From the NCBI GenBank assembly GCA_049340005.1, contig JBMPIY010000001.1: 64,000 nt of DNA; one strand, written 5' to 3'. How positions within the stretch are numbered: position 1 is the stretch's first letter; the number at the start of each line of letters is the position of its first letter. Below, piece by piece: positions 19,337 through 29,175 of this stretch. A program made the position numbers and the translations under genes. The notes beneath the pieces were generated by a model, which had not been told where the DNA came from, did no database searches, and worked only from the letters and a program-made list of their open reading frames with translations. Origin of the DNA: CAXBDP01 sp963974465 (GTDB lineage: Bacteria; Bacteroidota; Bacteroidia; Cytophagales; Cyclobacteriaceae).

Positions 19337-20302
19337 ATGAAAAAAATCTTACTCATTATTGCAGGAATTGTTTTCCTCGTTATTCTTAGTGGCCTTTCTT
19401 ACCTAAAGCTTGGATTACCAAATGTTGGTCCACCCCCAGACTTATCAGTGGAAATTACAAGTGAACGACTTATTAGAGGTCAAACCATTGGAATTGGCTG
19501 TATGGATTGCCATTCGGAAAGAGATTACACAAAATTTGCTGGACCTTTAAAACCTGGAACCTACGGCAAAGGAGGAGAAGTTTTTGATCATGCCATGGGG
19601 CTTCCCGGTAGAATCGTAGCCCCAAATATCACTCCTTATGCTCTCAAAGATTGGACAGATGGTGAGATTTATAGAGCTATTACTGCTGGGGTATCCAAAG
19701 ATAATAGGCCACTATTTCCAATTATGCCCTATCATAACTTTGGGCAATTAGAGGATGAAGACTTGTATTCCATAATAGCCTATTTAAGAACACTAGATCC
19801 TATTGAGTATACACCAGAGAAAACCAAACTGGATTTCCCAATGAATTTGATTGTTCATACGATTCCCGCTCAACCGGCACGAAAACTTAAAAGGAATAAA
19901 GAAGACCTTATAGCCAATGGCGAATACATATTCACACTCCAAGGTTGCGGAGACTGCCACACGCCAATGGACCAAGGAGCCCCAATATCTGGAATGCTAT
20001 TAGCGGGAGGAATGGAATTTGAATTACCAACTGGAGGTCTTTTGAAATCATCTAATATAACTCCACATCCAACGACTGGCATTGGAGCTTGGGATGAAGA
20101 AAGGTTTGTTAGAGAATTTAAACGTTTTGATGATTCTACTTATGTTCCGACAAGTATTGGCCAAAATGAATATAACACGATAATGCCATGGATTATCTAC
20201 AGTAAAATGTCCGAAGATGATCTGAGAGCTTTATATGCGTATTTACGATCAATTCCGCCAGTAGAAAATAGCGTAATGAAATTTGAATTAGTTGAAAATT
20301 AG
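19337..20302 (+). CDS. Dihaem c-type cytochrome
   Basis: 321 residues from ATG 19337; a TTG 51 bases upstream is in frame but adds nothing like a signal peptide. The N-terminal helix (KKILLIIAGIVFLVILSGL) is a signal or anchor. Two haem-binding motifs are present, CMDCH (about residue 52) and CGDCH (about residue 200). Each sits in a module containing a NITP segment (PNITPYALKDW and SNITPHPTTGIGAW) that resembles the cytochrome subunits of membrane alcohol, aldehyde or gluconate dehydrogenases. No dehydrogenase partner lies beside it, so its electron donor is unknown. Confidence 0.85.
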   Translation: MKKILLIIAGIVFLVILSGLSYLKLGLPNVGPPPDLSVEITSERLIRGQTIGIGCMDCHSERDYTKFAGPLKPGTYGKGGEVFDHAMGLPGRIVAPNITPYALKDWTDGEIYRAITAGVSKDNRPLFPIMPYHNFGQLEDEDLYSIIAYLRTLDPIEYTPEKTKLDFPMNLIVHTIPAQPARKLKRNKEDLIANGEYIFTLQGCGDCHTPMDQGAPISGMLLAGGMEFELPTGGLLKSSNITPHPTTGIGAWDEERFVREFKRFDDSTYVPTSIGQNEYNTIMPWIIYSKMSEDDLRALYAYLRSIPPVENSVMKFELVEN

Positions 20303-20325
20303 ATAATTATCATTACTGAAAAAGT

Positions 20326-20366
20326 AACTAAGGGGCAATCAAATATGGTTGTCCCTTAGTTTTTTT
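20326..20366. terminator. Bidirectional terminator between the cytochrome gene and folK
   Basis: AACTAAGGG (20326-20334) pairs with CCCTTAGTT (20353-20361), with a T run to 20366. The genes converge here. The last codons and stop of folK lie inside the hairpin. Confidence 0.75.
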
Positions 20367-20839
20367 ACAGCTAATGGATCGACGCATTGCTCAAGCATTT
20401 GTAGTTGGCTAAGTTTCGTGATTGGATGAATAAAATCTGCTCCAATTTCCACCAAAGGTTCCAAAGCAAATCGCCTTTCTTGTATGCGTGGGTGCGGTAT
20501 AGTGAGTGATGGCGTGTCCAGTATTTCATCACCAAAATACAGAATATCAATATCGATATTTCTAGCTCCATAGCGGGCCTCTGGGTTTCGTAGTCTCCCT
20601 AACTCAATCTCAATTCCAAGTATTATATCTAGCAACTTAATGGGAGTGCAATTGACTTCAATTTCAATAACTTGATTAATAAAATCAGCCTGATTTGCAT
20701 CACCCCATGGAGCAGTTTCGTAATAACTACTCCTAGTGATAACGGAGCCGAATTTTTGCTCTAGTTTAGATATTGCCTTAGCCAAAAATTCCTCCCGCTT
20801 TCCTTGGTTACTCCCCAACAGTAAAAATACCCTTTCCAT
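20339..20839 (-). CDS. folK: 2-amino-4-hydroxy-6-hydroxymethyldihydropteridine pyrophosphokinase
   Basis: 166 residues from the ATG at 20839 (reads MERVFLLLGSNQGKRE); the frame is open for eight more codons upstream. Motifs of HPPK: LLLGSNQG, ETAPWG, NPEARYGARNIDIDILYFGDE with the Mg-binding aspartates, and IPHPRIQERRFAL. It makes the pyrophosphorylated pterin for dihydropteroate synthase in folate synthesis. The gene is alone and converges with the cytochrome gene; it shares a terminator hairpin with it. Confidence 0.93.
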   Translation of the reverse strand: MERVFLLLGSNQGKREEFLAKAISKLEQKFGSVITRSSYYETAPWGDANQADFINQVIEIEVNCTPIKLLDIILGIEIELGRLRNPEARYGARNIDIDILYFGDEILDTPSLTIPHPRIQERRFALEPLVEIGADFIHPITKLSQLQMLEQCVDPLAVKKLRDNHI

Positions 20840-21007
20840 CTTCGATTTTTTACGCAAATACAAAACTTGGCAACTTTAGTGAATATATATAGTTATTTTG
20901 AGCAAATAAATTAGGTGAAGTTCGACAATTTTCAATCTACCCTTCAATTTATATAACTAGCTAACATCAATAGCTAAAAAATAGAACCAAAACAAAACTT
21001 AGAAAAT

Positions 21008-22765
21008 ATGAAATTCTTTTTGAATGTTTTATCCACAATTGTGGGTCTAATTCTTTTTATGTTTATCGGATTTTTCATTTTCGTAGGACTCATCGGAATA
21101 CTGTCCTCTGAGCCAGAAGTGAGAATCAAAAATCAATCTGTATTGCATTTGAACCTGAACAGGGTAATCCAAGAGCAAACAGTTGACAATCCTTTTGCCG
21201 AATTGGGAATGTTTGGAAGCGGCGTTAACAGTCCGTTAGGATTAATTGATCTTAAAAAGGCACTCAAGGATGCTTCTACAGATCCAAAAATTGAAGGTAT
21301 TTATTTAGAAAGTAATTTCCCAGTAGCTGGTTTTAGCACATTGAGTGAAATCAGACAATCACTTCAAGAGTTTAAGGATAATGGCAAATTCATCGTGGCT
21401 TATGGTGAGTTTTATTCAGAACAAGGCTATTACATAGCTTCCATTGCTGATGCCGTTCACATGTTTCCAGAAGGTGAAGTTGAATTAAATGGACTTGGAT
21501 CCGAATTCGTTTCCATCAAAAATACGTTGGAAAAGATTGGTGTAGAACCTGAAATTTTCAGAGTGGGGGATTACAAAAGTGCTGTTGAACCGTTTTTGAA
21601 CGAGAAAATGAGTCCTGAAAATAGGGAACAGACAGAGTCATTCCTCAACTCAATTTATGACACGGTAATAGAAAGAATCGCTGCCTCTAGAAATATTGAA
21701 CTTGCACGACTTCACGAAATCTCTGACGAGATGCTTGTTCGCGAACCAGCTGATGCTGTTACTTACAAATTGGTAGACCAGCTTTCTTACCAAGATCAAA
21801 TGTACGCTGATATTAAAAATAGATTAGGCCTTGAAGAAGAAGCTGATATTGAATTTGTATCGGTAAATAAATATATGAAAGTGACCAACATAGATAAATA
21901 TTCTCCGAATAAAATTGCCGTAATGGTAGCAAGTGGAAATATCGTATCGGGAAAAGCGGGAGGTGGACAAGAAATCATCGCATCAGATAGCTTCAACGAA
22001 GAAATCAGAAAGCTGAGAGACGATAATAGTGTGAAAGCAGTAGTCTTAAGAATTAACTCTCCTGGTGGATCTGCTCTTGCATCAGACGCCATGTGGAGAG
22101 AAATTGAATTGCTAAAAGAGAAAAAGCCAGTTATCACATCTATGTCTGATTATGCTGCTTCTGGCGGATATTATATGGCAATGGGCACAGACTATATCAT
22201 GGCTGAACCAACTACAATTACAGGTAGTATCGGCGTATTTGGTTTGTGGTTCAATGCTGAGAGATTATTGAACGACAAACTTGGGGTAAACACTGATTAT
22301 GTATCTACTGGAAGATATTCGAATTTCCTTAGCTTAAGCAAACCTATGACTGAAGAGGAAAGACAAATAATGCAAAAAGGAGTAGAAAGAACCTATGCAA
22401 CTTTCACAAACAAAGCAGCTGAGGGAAGAGATATGCAAATTGAAGATTTATTGGCAGTAGCTTCAGGTAGAGTTTGGTCAGGAGCTCAGGCTGTTGATAA
22501 TGGCTTAGTAGATGAACTTGGTGGTTTAGATGATGCGGTGAAAAAAGCTGCTGAAATGGCTGAAGTTGAAGAATATAGAGTCTTAGTTTTTCCTCCAAAA
22601 GTTGATTTCATTCAAGAATTAATTAATAACTTAAATCAAGATGTATCTGTAAGAATAGCAAAAGCGCAATTGGGAGAGCTCTATCCAATTATGGAAAACA
22701 TTAAAGCTATTAAACAATATGAAGGCCCACAAGCCAGAATGCCTTTTGAACTACGCATACGCTAG
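21008..22765 (+). CDS. sppA: Signal peptide peptidase SppA, 67K type
   Basis: 585 residues, the double-length form. An N-terminal membrane helix (about 7-31) anchors it. Two ClpP/crotonase-like modules follow. The general base is K190 in [11 protein letters not shown] and the nucleophile S385 in [11 protein letters not shown], the same spacing as in E. coli SppA. It degrades cleaved signal peptides in the membrane. The bioB start is 21 bp downstream, so the two may be co-transcribed. Confidence 0.93.
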   Translation: MKFFLNVLSTIVGLILFMFIGFFIFVGLIGILSSEPEVRIKNQSVLHLNLNRVIQEQTVDNPFAELGMFGSGVNSPLGLIDLKKALKDASTDPKIEGIYLESNFPVAGFSTLSEIRQSLQEFKDNGKFIVAYGEFYSEQGYYIASIADAVHMFPEGEVELNGLGSEFVSIKNTLEKIGVEPEIFRVGDYKSAVEPFLNEKMSPENREQTESFLNSIYDTVIERIAASRNIELARLHEISDEMLVREPADAVTYKLVDQLSYQDQMYADIKNRLGLEEEADIEFVSVNKYMKVTNIDKYSPNKIAVMVASGNIVSGKAGGGQEIIASDSFNEEIRKLRDDNSVKAVVLRINSPGGSALASDAMWREIELLKEKKPVITSMSDYAASGGYYMAMGTDYIMAEPTTITGSIGVFGLWFNAERLLNDKLGVNTDYVSTGRYSNFLSLSKPMTEEERQIMQKGVERTYATFTNKAAEGRDMQIEDLLAVASGRVWSGAQAVDNGLVDELGGLDDAVKKAAEMAEVEEYRVLVFPPKVDFIQELINNLNQDVSVRIAKAQLGELYPIMENIKAIKQYEGPQARMPFELRIR

Positions 22766-22785
22766 GTTATATTGCGAAGGCAAAA

Positions 22786-23778
22786 ATGAAAATTATGGAG
22801 ATTAGAAACGACTGGACAAAAGAAGAAATAGCTGAAATATATAATAGTCCTTTGCTTGACTTGATATACAAAGGAGCTACGGCTCATCGCGAATATCATG
22901 AAACAGGTGAAGTACAAGTTTGCACATTACTTTCGATTAAGACTGGCGGATGTCCAGAAGATTGCTCTTATTGCCCACAAGCAGCGCGCTATCATACAAA
23001 TGTGAAAGCACAGAAACTGCTATCAGTAGATGAGGTATTGAGCTCGGCGAAAGAAGCAAAAATGAGTGGCAGCACGCGCTTTTGTATGGGAGCAGCCTGG
23101 CGGGAGGTAAGAACCAACCGCGATTTTGATAAAGTAATTGAAATGGTAAAAGGCGTTTCCAACCTCGATCTAGAAGTTTGCTGTACTTTAGGTATGCTTA
23201 CTGAAGAACAAGCGCAGAAATTGAAGGATGCTGGATTATATGCTTACAACCACAATTTAGATACTTCTGAAGAGCATTACGAAGAAATTATCAGCACGAG
23301 AAAATACGACGACCGTCTCAAAACCCTTGAAGCTGTAAGAAAAACCAATATTTCTGTTTGCTCAGGGGGCATCATCGGGATGGGCGAAACCATAGAAGAT
23401 CGAATTGGCATGCTTCATACATTGGCAACATTGCCTGAGCATCCTGAATCAGTTCCGGTAAATGCACTTGTGCCTGTAGAAGGAACTCCAATGGAAAATC
23501 AACCTCGAGTGCCTGTGTGGGATATGGTAAGAATGATTGCTACAGCGAGAATCATAATGCCAAAAGCTATGGTGAGACTATCTGCAGGTAGAGTTACTAT
23601 GAGTATGGAAGAGCAAGCTTTATGCTTTATGGCTGGTGCAAATTCGATTTTTGCTGGTGAGAAGCTTTTGACCACGCCAAATCCAGAAGTAGATATGGAT
23701 AAGCAAATGTTTCAAACCTTGAATTTGAAACCTCGCAAAGCTTACAAAAAAGAAGAAGAAACAGTAAATATGGCGTAA
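22786..23778 (+). CDS. bioB: Biotin synthase
   Basis: 330 residues. The radical-SAM cluster motif is C56, C60, C63 in [33 protein letters not shown] and [13 protein letters not shown] are the family's SAM- and substrate-binding segments, and LSAGRVTM supplies the arginine ligand of the 2Fe-2S cluster. It inserts sulfur into dethiobiotin. ATG 22786 and ATG 22795 are both possible. Other bio genes are not in the window. Its stop codon overlaps the next start by one base. Confidence 0.96.
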   Translation: MKIMEIRNDWTKEEIAEIYNSPLLDLIYKGATAHREYHETGEVQVCTLLSIKTGGCPEDCSYCPQAARYHTNVKAQKLLSVDEVLSSAKEAKMSGSTRFCMGAAWREVRTNRDFDKVIEMVKGVSNLDLEVCCTLGMLTEEQAQKLKDAGLYAYNHNLDTSEEHYEEIISTRKYDDRLKTLEAVRKTNISVCSGGIIGMGETIEDRIGMLHTLATLPEHPESVPVNALVPVEGTPMENQPRVPVWDMVRMIATARIIMPKAMVRLSAGRVTMSMEEQALCFMAGANSIFAGEKLLTTPNPEVDMDKQMFQTLNLKPRKAYKKEEETVNMA

Positions 23779-24113
23779 TGGCTACATTCTGGCCTATTGT
23801 GATATTAGATGTCTTAATCATTGGGTTGCCACTTATATTTAAACTGGCCCAACCCAAAGAAATCAACTCCTTATTTGGCTACCGAACCAAGCGCTCAAAG
23901 CAAAATGAGAAAACTTGGAAGGTAGCCAATTTATATTGGACCAATATCATGCTATTTGGATCGTTGATGGTAATTGCCTTTCAATTAGTGTTGATCGTAG
24001 TTCAAGAATCTATTCCCACAATTTTATCAGCCACCTGTATTGCTTGGATCATTACGCTAATAGCAGGGATATTTTTAACCGAATCATTTTTGAAAAAGAC
24101 TTTTGGGAAATAA
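23778..24113 (+). CDS. SdpI-family membrane protein
   Basis: 111 residues, three hydrophobic helices. The short loop LFGYRTKRSKQNEKTWKVAN is the SdpI signature (GYRT.rS..n...W..AN), as in the SdpC immunity protein and many uncharacterised relatives. Its start overlaps the bioB stop (TAATG), so it is probably translationally coupled. There is no toxin gene nearby, so an immunity role is not indicated. Confidence 0.8.
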   Translation: MATFWPIVILDVLIIGLPLIFKLAQPKEINSLFGYRTKRSKQNEKTWKVANLYWTNIMLFGSLMVIAFQLVLIVVQESIPTILSATCIAWIITLIAGIFLTESFLKKTFGK

Positions 24114-24258
24114 TCTATTGATCAAGACCTTACCATTAATAGGCTTGAAAATTAAGCAATATGTTATTCGCTTAGAAGCAGGAACAAAAAAATAATCCTC
24201 CCGCCTTGTAACAATTCATGTGAATTTGAACCTAAGAGAAAAATCAAATTCAAAACAC

Positions 24259-25095
24259 ATGAAAAAGTTCACATTTACCATCACTCTTATTTTCGCAACC
24301 TTTATTGCGTTTGCTCAAAATCCGGCCATCTACATTGAGAAAGTTGGCAATGGAGATCCCATTCTATTTTTGCCAGGATTTACCACACCAGGCTCAGTTT
24401 GGGACGAAACAATTGAACAATTACCCACTGAATATTTGTCAATCAAAGTTTCTTATGCTGGATTCAATAATTTACCTGCCATTGAAATGCCTTGGTACGA
24501 GACTATCAAGACGGAATTGATTGAATATATTCAAAAGGAAAATCTCAATAAGATTACCATCATTGGACATAGTATGGGCGGTATGCTTGCTATCGATTTG
24601 GCTGAATCAATTCCCAATAAAATACATAAATTGGTTTTGGTGGATGCACTTCCAAGCATGCGCGCCTTGATGATGCCAGGTGTCCCAGCTGAAGCTATCC
24701 AATACGAAAGTCCCTACAATACTCAAATGCTAGCTCAAACAGATGAAGAAATTCTTACAATGGCTAAAATGACCAGTCAAAATATGACTTACAAAGCTGA
24801 CCGAATAGAAGAGTTGACAAAATGGAGCTTAGAAGCAGATCGCAAAACCTTCATTTATGGATACACCGATCTCTTGAAGTTAGATTTGAGAGATGCTTTA
24901 AAGTCCATCAAAGTTCCAAGTTTGGTTTTAGGAGCCAGCTTTCCTGATAGAGAAATTGTTAAAAAGAACTTTGACGAGCAATACGCAAACTTAAGCAACA
25001 AAGAGATATTATTAGCTCCTGAAAGTAAACACTTTATTATGTTTGATGAACCTGAGTGGTTTTACTCAACTGTAAACAAATTTCTCGCTAAATGA
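24259..25095 (+). CDS. Exported alpha/beta hydrolase
   Basis: 278 residues from ATG 24259, which opens a clean signal peptide (KKFTFTITLIFATFIAFAQ). An in-frame GTG at 24220 is less likely. The nucleophile elbow is GHSMGG with S105, the oxyanion region is LPGFTTPGS, and a C-terminal SKHFIMFDEP supplies the catalytic histidine. The enzyme class is hydrolase (esterase or peptidase), with no substrate evident. Its last four bases overlap the start of the ECF sigma gene, so it may belong to that regulator's operon. Confidence 0.8.
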   Translation: MKKFTFTITLIFATFIAFAQNPAIYIEKVGNGDPILFLPGFTTPGSVWDETIEQLPTEYLSIKVSYAGFNNLPAIEMPWYETIKTELIEYIQKENLNKITIIGHSMGGMLAIDLAESIPNKIHKLVLVDALPSMRALMMPGVPAEAIQYESPYNTQMLAQTDEEILTMAKMTSQNMTYKADRIEELTKWSLEADRKTFIYGYTDLLKLDLRDALKSIKVPSLVLGASFPDREIVKKNFDEQYANLSNKEILLAPESKHFIMFDEPEWFYSTVNKFLAK

Positions 25096-25580
25096 ATTTA
25101 ACCACAACCTTTGAGGAGCTTCATAAACAGTACCAGCCAATGGTAATGCAGCTATGCTTAGGATTTGTAAAAGGTGAGATTGATCAAGCTAAAGATCTTA
25201 GCCAAGAAATTTTCATCAACGTGTGGAACGCATTGGAAAAATTCGAAGGCAAGTCAAGCTACAAAACGTGGATATACCGGATAAGCATAAATACTTGTCT
25301 GCTACACATCCGAAAGCACAAAAAGGCAATCAACATCCCTTTAGAAAAAGTGAGTGTGGAACTTCAAAATTCCACTGAGGTTGACAAAAATTACGCTTCA
25401 CTTTATCAGGCAATTGGCAAACTCGGCGAAATAGATCGTCTTACCATAATGCTGGTCCTCGATGAACTAAGCTATGATGAAATAGCTGAAATCATGGGTA
25501 TTAACCCAACAAACTTGAGAGTGAAAATTCACAGAATTAAGAAAAAACTTAAAGAACTACTACAAGATGAAAGAGCTTGA
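25092..25580 (+). CDS. ECF-type RNA polymerase sigma factor
   Basis: 162 residues. Region 2 shows DQAKDLSQEIFINVWNALEKFEGKSSYKTWIYRISINTCL, in shorter pieces typical of ECF sigma-70 factors. Region 4 shows LSYDEIAEIMGINPTNLRVKIHRIKKKL. It starts four bases inside the hydrolase gene (ATGA overlap) and itself overlaps the following membrane-protein gene by 14 bases. That arrangement is typical of a sigma factor with its cognate anti-sigma partner. Confidence 0.9.
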   Translation: MNLTTTFEELHKQYQPMVMQLCLGFVKGEIDQAKDLSQEIFINVWNALEKFEGKSSYKTWIYRISINTCLLHIRKHKKAINIPLEKVSVELQNSTEVDKNYASLYQAIGKLGEIDRLTIMLVLDELSYDEIAEIMGINPTNLRVKIHRIKKKLKELLQDERA

Positions 25581-26160
25581 TGACTTAAAAAATAAATGGC
25601 AATCTGGTAAAAAAGATTTACCATCGATGCCAATAAATAGCCAAGAACTGATTAAAAAAGCCCAAAAGAAAAAGAAGGCAAGTGTTTTGGCTCACTATGG
25701 TACAATCACCATTCTTAGCATTACACTAATTGTACTTATCCTTTTCTTTACGAAAGTGGCTGTCTTCCAAGAGACGTTAAGCCACATAGGTGTTGCATTG
25801 ATGGCGGGAGGATTGGCGCTAAGAATAATTGTGGAAGCTTATAGCTTAGTCAAAGCAAAAAGGATATCATTGGAGCAAACCACAATTGAAAATACAGAGC
25901 TGAATATCCACTTCTATAATTTCAGAAAGAAAATTCATAGCACCTTTACCATTATTATATTCGCTTTGTACATTATTGGTTTCTATATGCTTACACCAGA
26001 ATTTAGCCAATACATCGAATTCAATTGGATGCTTCTTATGGATGGCTCATTTGTAATAATTATGCTTGGCTTGATATGGATTATCAGAAAAAGCACTAGA
26101 GAAGAATTACAACACCTAAAGGATCTTATCGAACTAAAACAAAATTTGAAAGAAGCTTAA
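25567..26160 (+). CDS. Four-helix membrane protein, putative anti-sigma factor
   Basis: 197 residues. A charged cytoplasmic N-terminus of about 40 residues (LDDLKNKWQSGKKDLPSM) is followed by two helices (about 42-62 and 72-92), a short soluble part, two more helices (about 124-143 and 153-172) and a charged tail. It has no recognisable zinc-binding anti-sigma domain. The role is inferred only from its 14-base overlap with the ECF sigma gene. Confidence 0.5.
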   Translation: MKELDDLKNKWQSGKKDLPSMPINSQELIKKAQKKKKASVLAHYGTITILSITLIVLILFFTKVAVFQETLSHIGVALMAGGLALRIIVEAYSLVKAKRISLEQTTIENTELNIHFYNFRKKIHSTFTIIIFALYIIGFYMLTPEFSQYIEFNWMLLMDGSFVIIMLGLIWIIRKSTREELQHLKDLIELKQNLKEA

Positions 26161-26167
26161 AAAATTT

Positions 26168-26194
26168 GGGAGGTGCAATTCCTCCCGCTTTTTC
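26168..26194 (+). terminator. Terminator whose 3' arm is a copy of the octamer repeat
   Basis: GGGAGG (26168-26173) pairs with CCTCCC (26181-26186) across a seven-base loop, and GCTTTTTC follows. It ends the hydrolase-sigma-membrane protein operon. Confidence 0.7.
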
Positions 26195-26255
26195 TTCTTT
26201 CTATTCAAGGCTGGTTCTGCGAACTTCGAGTTTGATAGATAAGCAAAACATACTC

Positions 26256-27008
26256 ATGCAAAAACTGGCAATTATCACAGGAGGAAGTAAAGGATTAGGC
26301 AAATCGCTTGTTGAAGAATATTGTAAAAGAGGATATCAAGTAATAAGCATTGCAAGGTCTAGCTCAGATTATCATCATCCCAATTTACGTCTTCAGATTG
26401 AATTTGATTTATCAGATATTGAGCATATTGAAACCACTCTTCACAATAAATTGAAAGAGGTATTCAGTGATAACTTTGATAAAGTAACCCTTATAAATAA
26501 TGCTGCTACTTTAGGCCAAATAGGTAAAGTAATTGATTATACAGCTACAGATTTCAATAAGGCTGTCCAATTAAATTTCACCTCTCCTATCATTTTAAGC
26601 AATCTCATTATCAATATTTTAGAAAATAAGAATATAGAGTTAAGTATATTGAATGTATCATCTGGCGCAGCAAATAAAGCCATAAATGGATGGGGAATGT
26701 ATTGCTCGACCAAAGCTGGATTGGACGCAATAAGTAAAGTGATGGCTGGAGAAAGCAATGGACTAGGATATAAAATTGCCATTGTCAATCCTGGTATTAT
26801 GGACACCGAAATGCAAGGTGCCATTAGAAATTCATCCCAAGAAGATTTCCCATTAGTCGAGAACTTCCAAAAATATCATAAGGATAATCTACTCGTTCCA
26901 CCCGCTACTATCGCTCGACTAATAGCAGAAATGGACGAAAAGAATGACTATGAAAATGGCGAAACGGTGAGAATAGAGGATCGATTTGATGCACCTAGAA
27001 ATCAGTAG
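26256..27008 (+). CDS. Short-chain dehydrogenase/reductase
   Basis: 250 residues from ATG 26256; longer in-frame starts reach back into the terminator and are rejected. The NADP-binding motif is ITGGSKGLGKS, the NNAA motif is INNAAT, and the catalytic Ser-Tyr-Lys triad is visible as NVSSGAA and YCSTKAG. The overall layout, with a C-terminal NPGIMDTEMQ, resembles the benzil reductase / sepiapterin reductase-like YueD group. The substrate is unknown. It converges with the tolC-like gene 12 bp later. Confidence 0.8.
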   Translation: MQKLAIITGGSKGLGKSLVEEYCKRGYQVISIARSSSDYHHPNLRLQIEFDLSDIEHIETTLHNKLKEVFSDNFDKVTLINNAATLGQIGKVIDYTATDFNKAVQLNFTSPIILSNLIINILENKNIELSILNVSSGAANKAINGWGMYCSTKAGLDAISKVMAGESNGLGYKIAIVNPGIMDTEMQGAIRNSSQEDFPLVENFQKYHKDNLLVPPATIARLIAEMDEKNDYENGETVRIEDRFDAPRNQ

Positions 27009-27020
27009 GGTTCTTTTTAA

Positions 27021-28355
27021 TCAAAAGTTTAATGTTCCTAAAGCATACTTCAACATAACATCTTGAAAATATAAGGTGTACGTTGCTTGTGCATAATCTG
27101 CTTGAGCTTGAGCCAATTGGCGATTAGCTTGGGCAAGGTCTACAAAATTGCTTACTCCTAATCGAAACCTTTCCGAAATTGCCTTTTGAGCTTCTGTGGC
27201 TGCTGCTAGTTGTAGCTCATTACTTTTCATTTTTGCAATGGAAGCCTTATAATTTTGATAAGCTAATCGAACATCTTGGTAAATTTTTCTTTCTAAATCA
27301 GCACTACGTAATTCCTCATTAATAACGGCTACTTTATTTTGGCTGACCCTTAATTTATTCTCAAAATTTGAGAATATTGGAATTGATAATCTCAAACCCA
27401 AAGCCCGCTGTGGATATATATTCAAGAACTGCTCATTAAAACTCCTATCATCAAGTGATGTAAAGAATGTATTATAATTAAAGTAAGCAGACAGTTGTGG
27501 ATAATATATTGACTTGGAAGCCTTTAGATCCATCCTAAAAGCCTCTTCAGCAAATCGCTGACTTTTCAAATCACTTCTGAATTGCATTGCCTGACTCACG
27601 AGTTCATCAATGCTGAGATTTAGCCACTCATTTTCAACAAATTCAGCTTGTATCTCTTCAACGATTGGTATTTGACCAGGCATTAGCTGAAGTGTCTCAG
27701 CCAAAAGTAACTGATCATTTTCCAATTGCATTTCGGCATCTACTTTTACGGCTTCTAATCTGGCTACTTCTGATTGCTGGTTATATTGATCTGATAATGT
27801 GCGAAGTCCATTTTCTACAAAACCCTCTATTTGTCTTAATTGCTCTTGCTGGTTTATTAAATTCTCTTGGGCAATGTTAAGTAATTCTTGATCCAATAAA
27901 ATTTGCAGGTACCTAGTTCCTACCTCGAAAATTACATTTTGCTCTGAGCGATTTACATTCTCTTCACCTGCATCTAATCGAAAGCGGGAGGCATGGTATG
28001 TATGAATCCTCCTGAATGCATTAAAAATTGGAGCATTTACGTTAAGTCCAGATGAAACTACATTATTGGTAATATTCTGGACAATTAATTCGCCTTCAAC
28101 CTGTTGAAATTGCTGCCCAGTAGAGCTTGAAACATTTGTACTTGCAGATACACTGGGGAAATTAGCGAAAAAAGCCTGCTTTTTCTGTGCTTGTACAACA
28201 GATTGCTGATTCAAATTAATTTGATGATTCAGATTTTGCTCTAATGCAATCTCCACAGCTTTATCGAAACTTAATCTCAAACTATCCTGCGCCAAAATTG
28301 GCAAATATGTACCCAAAACAAGAACTAATACGACTATAGACTTCTTCATCTTCAA
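27021..28355 (-). CDS. TolC-family outer membrane channel protein
   Basis: 444 residues with a signal peptide (SIVVLVLVLGTYLPILAQ). Two repeats of the outer membrane efflux (OEP) fold are visible: long Gln/Ala-rich coiled-coil helices (for example SQNKVAVINEELRSADLERK and RQLAQAQADYAQATYTLYF) separated by strand segments. It would form the exit duct for the export system encoded upstream. It is the second gene of a two-gene unit with the ATPase, seven bases apart. Confidence 0.88.
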   Translation of the reverse strand: MKMKKSIVVLVLVLGTYLPILAQDSLRLSFDKAVEIALEQNLNHQINLNQQSVVQAQKKQAFFANFPSVSASTNVSSSTGQQFQQVEGELIVQNITNNVVSSGLNVNAPIFNAFRRIHTYHASRFRLDAGEENVNRSEQNVIFEVGTRYLQILLDQELLNIAQENLINQQEQLRQIEGFVENGLRTLSDQYNQQSEVARLEAVKVDAEMQLENDQLLLAETLQLMPGQIPIVEEIQAEFVENEWLNLSIDELVSQAMQFRSDLKSQRFAEEAFRMDLKASKSIYYPQLSAYFNYNTFFTSLDDRSFNEQFLNIYPQRALGLRLSIPIFSNFENKLRVSQNKVAVINEELRSADLERKIYQDVRLAYQNYKASIAKMKSNELQLAAATEAQKAISERFRLGVSNFVDLAQANRQLAQAQADYAQATYTLYFQDVMLKYALGTLNF

Positions 28356-28362
28356 TTACTAA

Positions 28363-29043
28363 TTAAATTTCAACCTGTATATCTTGGTGAACTGCTCCAT
28401 CTATCAACTCAATGATTCTACTCCCATATTGGGCATTTTCTTCAGAATGCGTAGCCTGAATGATGGTAGTTCCTTCACTATTTAATTCCTTGAATACTTC
28501 CATAATATCCCTTGCTTGGGCTGAATGCAAATTACCCGTAGGCTCATCTGCTAGTAACACTCTCGGATTTCCTGCGATTGCCCTTACTACACCCACTAAC
28601 TGCTGCTGTCCACCGGATAACTGCGAAGGAAATAAGTCTTTCTTAGCAACCATGTGAAAGCGATCAAGCAAATTCGCAATAATACTTTTACGTTCACTCG
28701 AACCAACCTTTCTATACAGTAGAGGAGTTTCAATATTTTCAAAAACAGTTAGCTCATCAATCAAATGATATGATTGAAAAATATAGCCGAATTCACTTTT
28801 ATGCAGTGCACTTCTTTGTTTGGCTTTCATACTTCGTATATCCAATCCATCGAATTGAAATTTACCTTCATAATCATCGTCTAATAGCCCTATTATATTC
28901 ATCAAGGTAGATTTGCCAGCTCCACTAGGCCCCATTAGTGACACGAATTCGCCTTGCTGTATTTCGAGACTAATTCCTTTAAGCAAGAATGTTCGTTGAA
29001 ATCGGGATTCAATAAATTTATCGATATCAAAAAGCTGTATCAT
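28363..29043 (-). CDS. LolD/MacB-type ABC transporter ATPase with altered signature flank and D-loop
   Basis: 226 residues from ATG 29043; an upstream ATG at 29076 adds 11 residues without homology. Walker A is GPSGAGKST, Q-loop is FQSYH, Walker B is VLLADEPTGN, and the switch histidine is in ATHSEE. Two key places deviate from the family. The signature reads LSGGQQQLVGVVRA where relatives have LSGGQQQRVAIARA. The D-loop reads NLHSAQA where NLDSA is expected, so the conserved aspartate is a histidine. The ATPase encoded at 44052-44750 has the canonical residues. It heads a unit with the TolC-like gene under its own upstream GGAC/GTCC site. Confidence 0.85.
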   Translation of the reverse strand: MIQLFDIDKFIESRFQRTFLLKGISLEIQQGEFVSLMGPSGAGKSTLMNIIGLLDDDYEGKFQFDGLDIRSMKAKQRSALHKSEFGYIFQSYHLIDELTVFENIETPLLYRKVGSSERKSIIANLLDRFHMVAKKDLFPSQLSGGQQQLVGVVRAIAGNPRVLLADEPTGNLHSAQARDIMEVFKELNSEGTTIIQATHSEENAQYGSRIIELIDGAVHQDIQVEI

Positions 29044-29109
29044 ATAGAAGTTTGGATTTTCAGTACCATGAACCATTGAAATTTGGTTGCACTACCTATT
29101 AACAATTTC

Positions 29110-29115
29110 ATGCCA
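29110..29115 (-). promoter_or_regulatory. Weak candidate sigma-54 promoter for the ATPase-tolC unit
   Basis: On the minus strand TGGCAT (29115-29110) is followed by TTG at 29105-29103. The spacing is one base short of the -24/-12 consensus and the -12 GC is missing. The call rests mainly on the shared upstream site at 29176-29189. Confidence 0.3.
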
Positions 29116-29175
29116 TTAATAATAGCCTTAAAACACTCATTTTGGCTCTTTTCTTATTGCCACACGTTCTTTATT

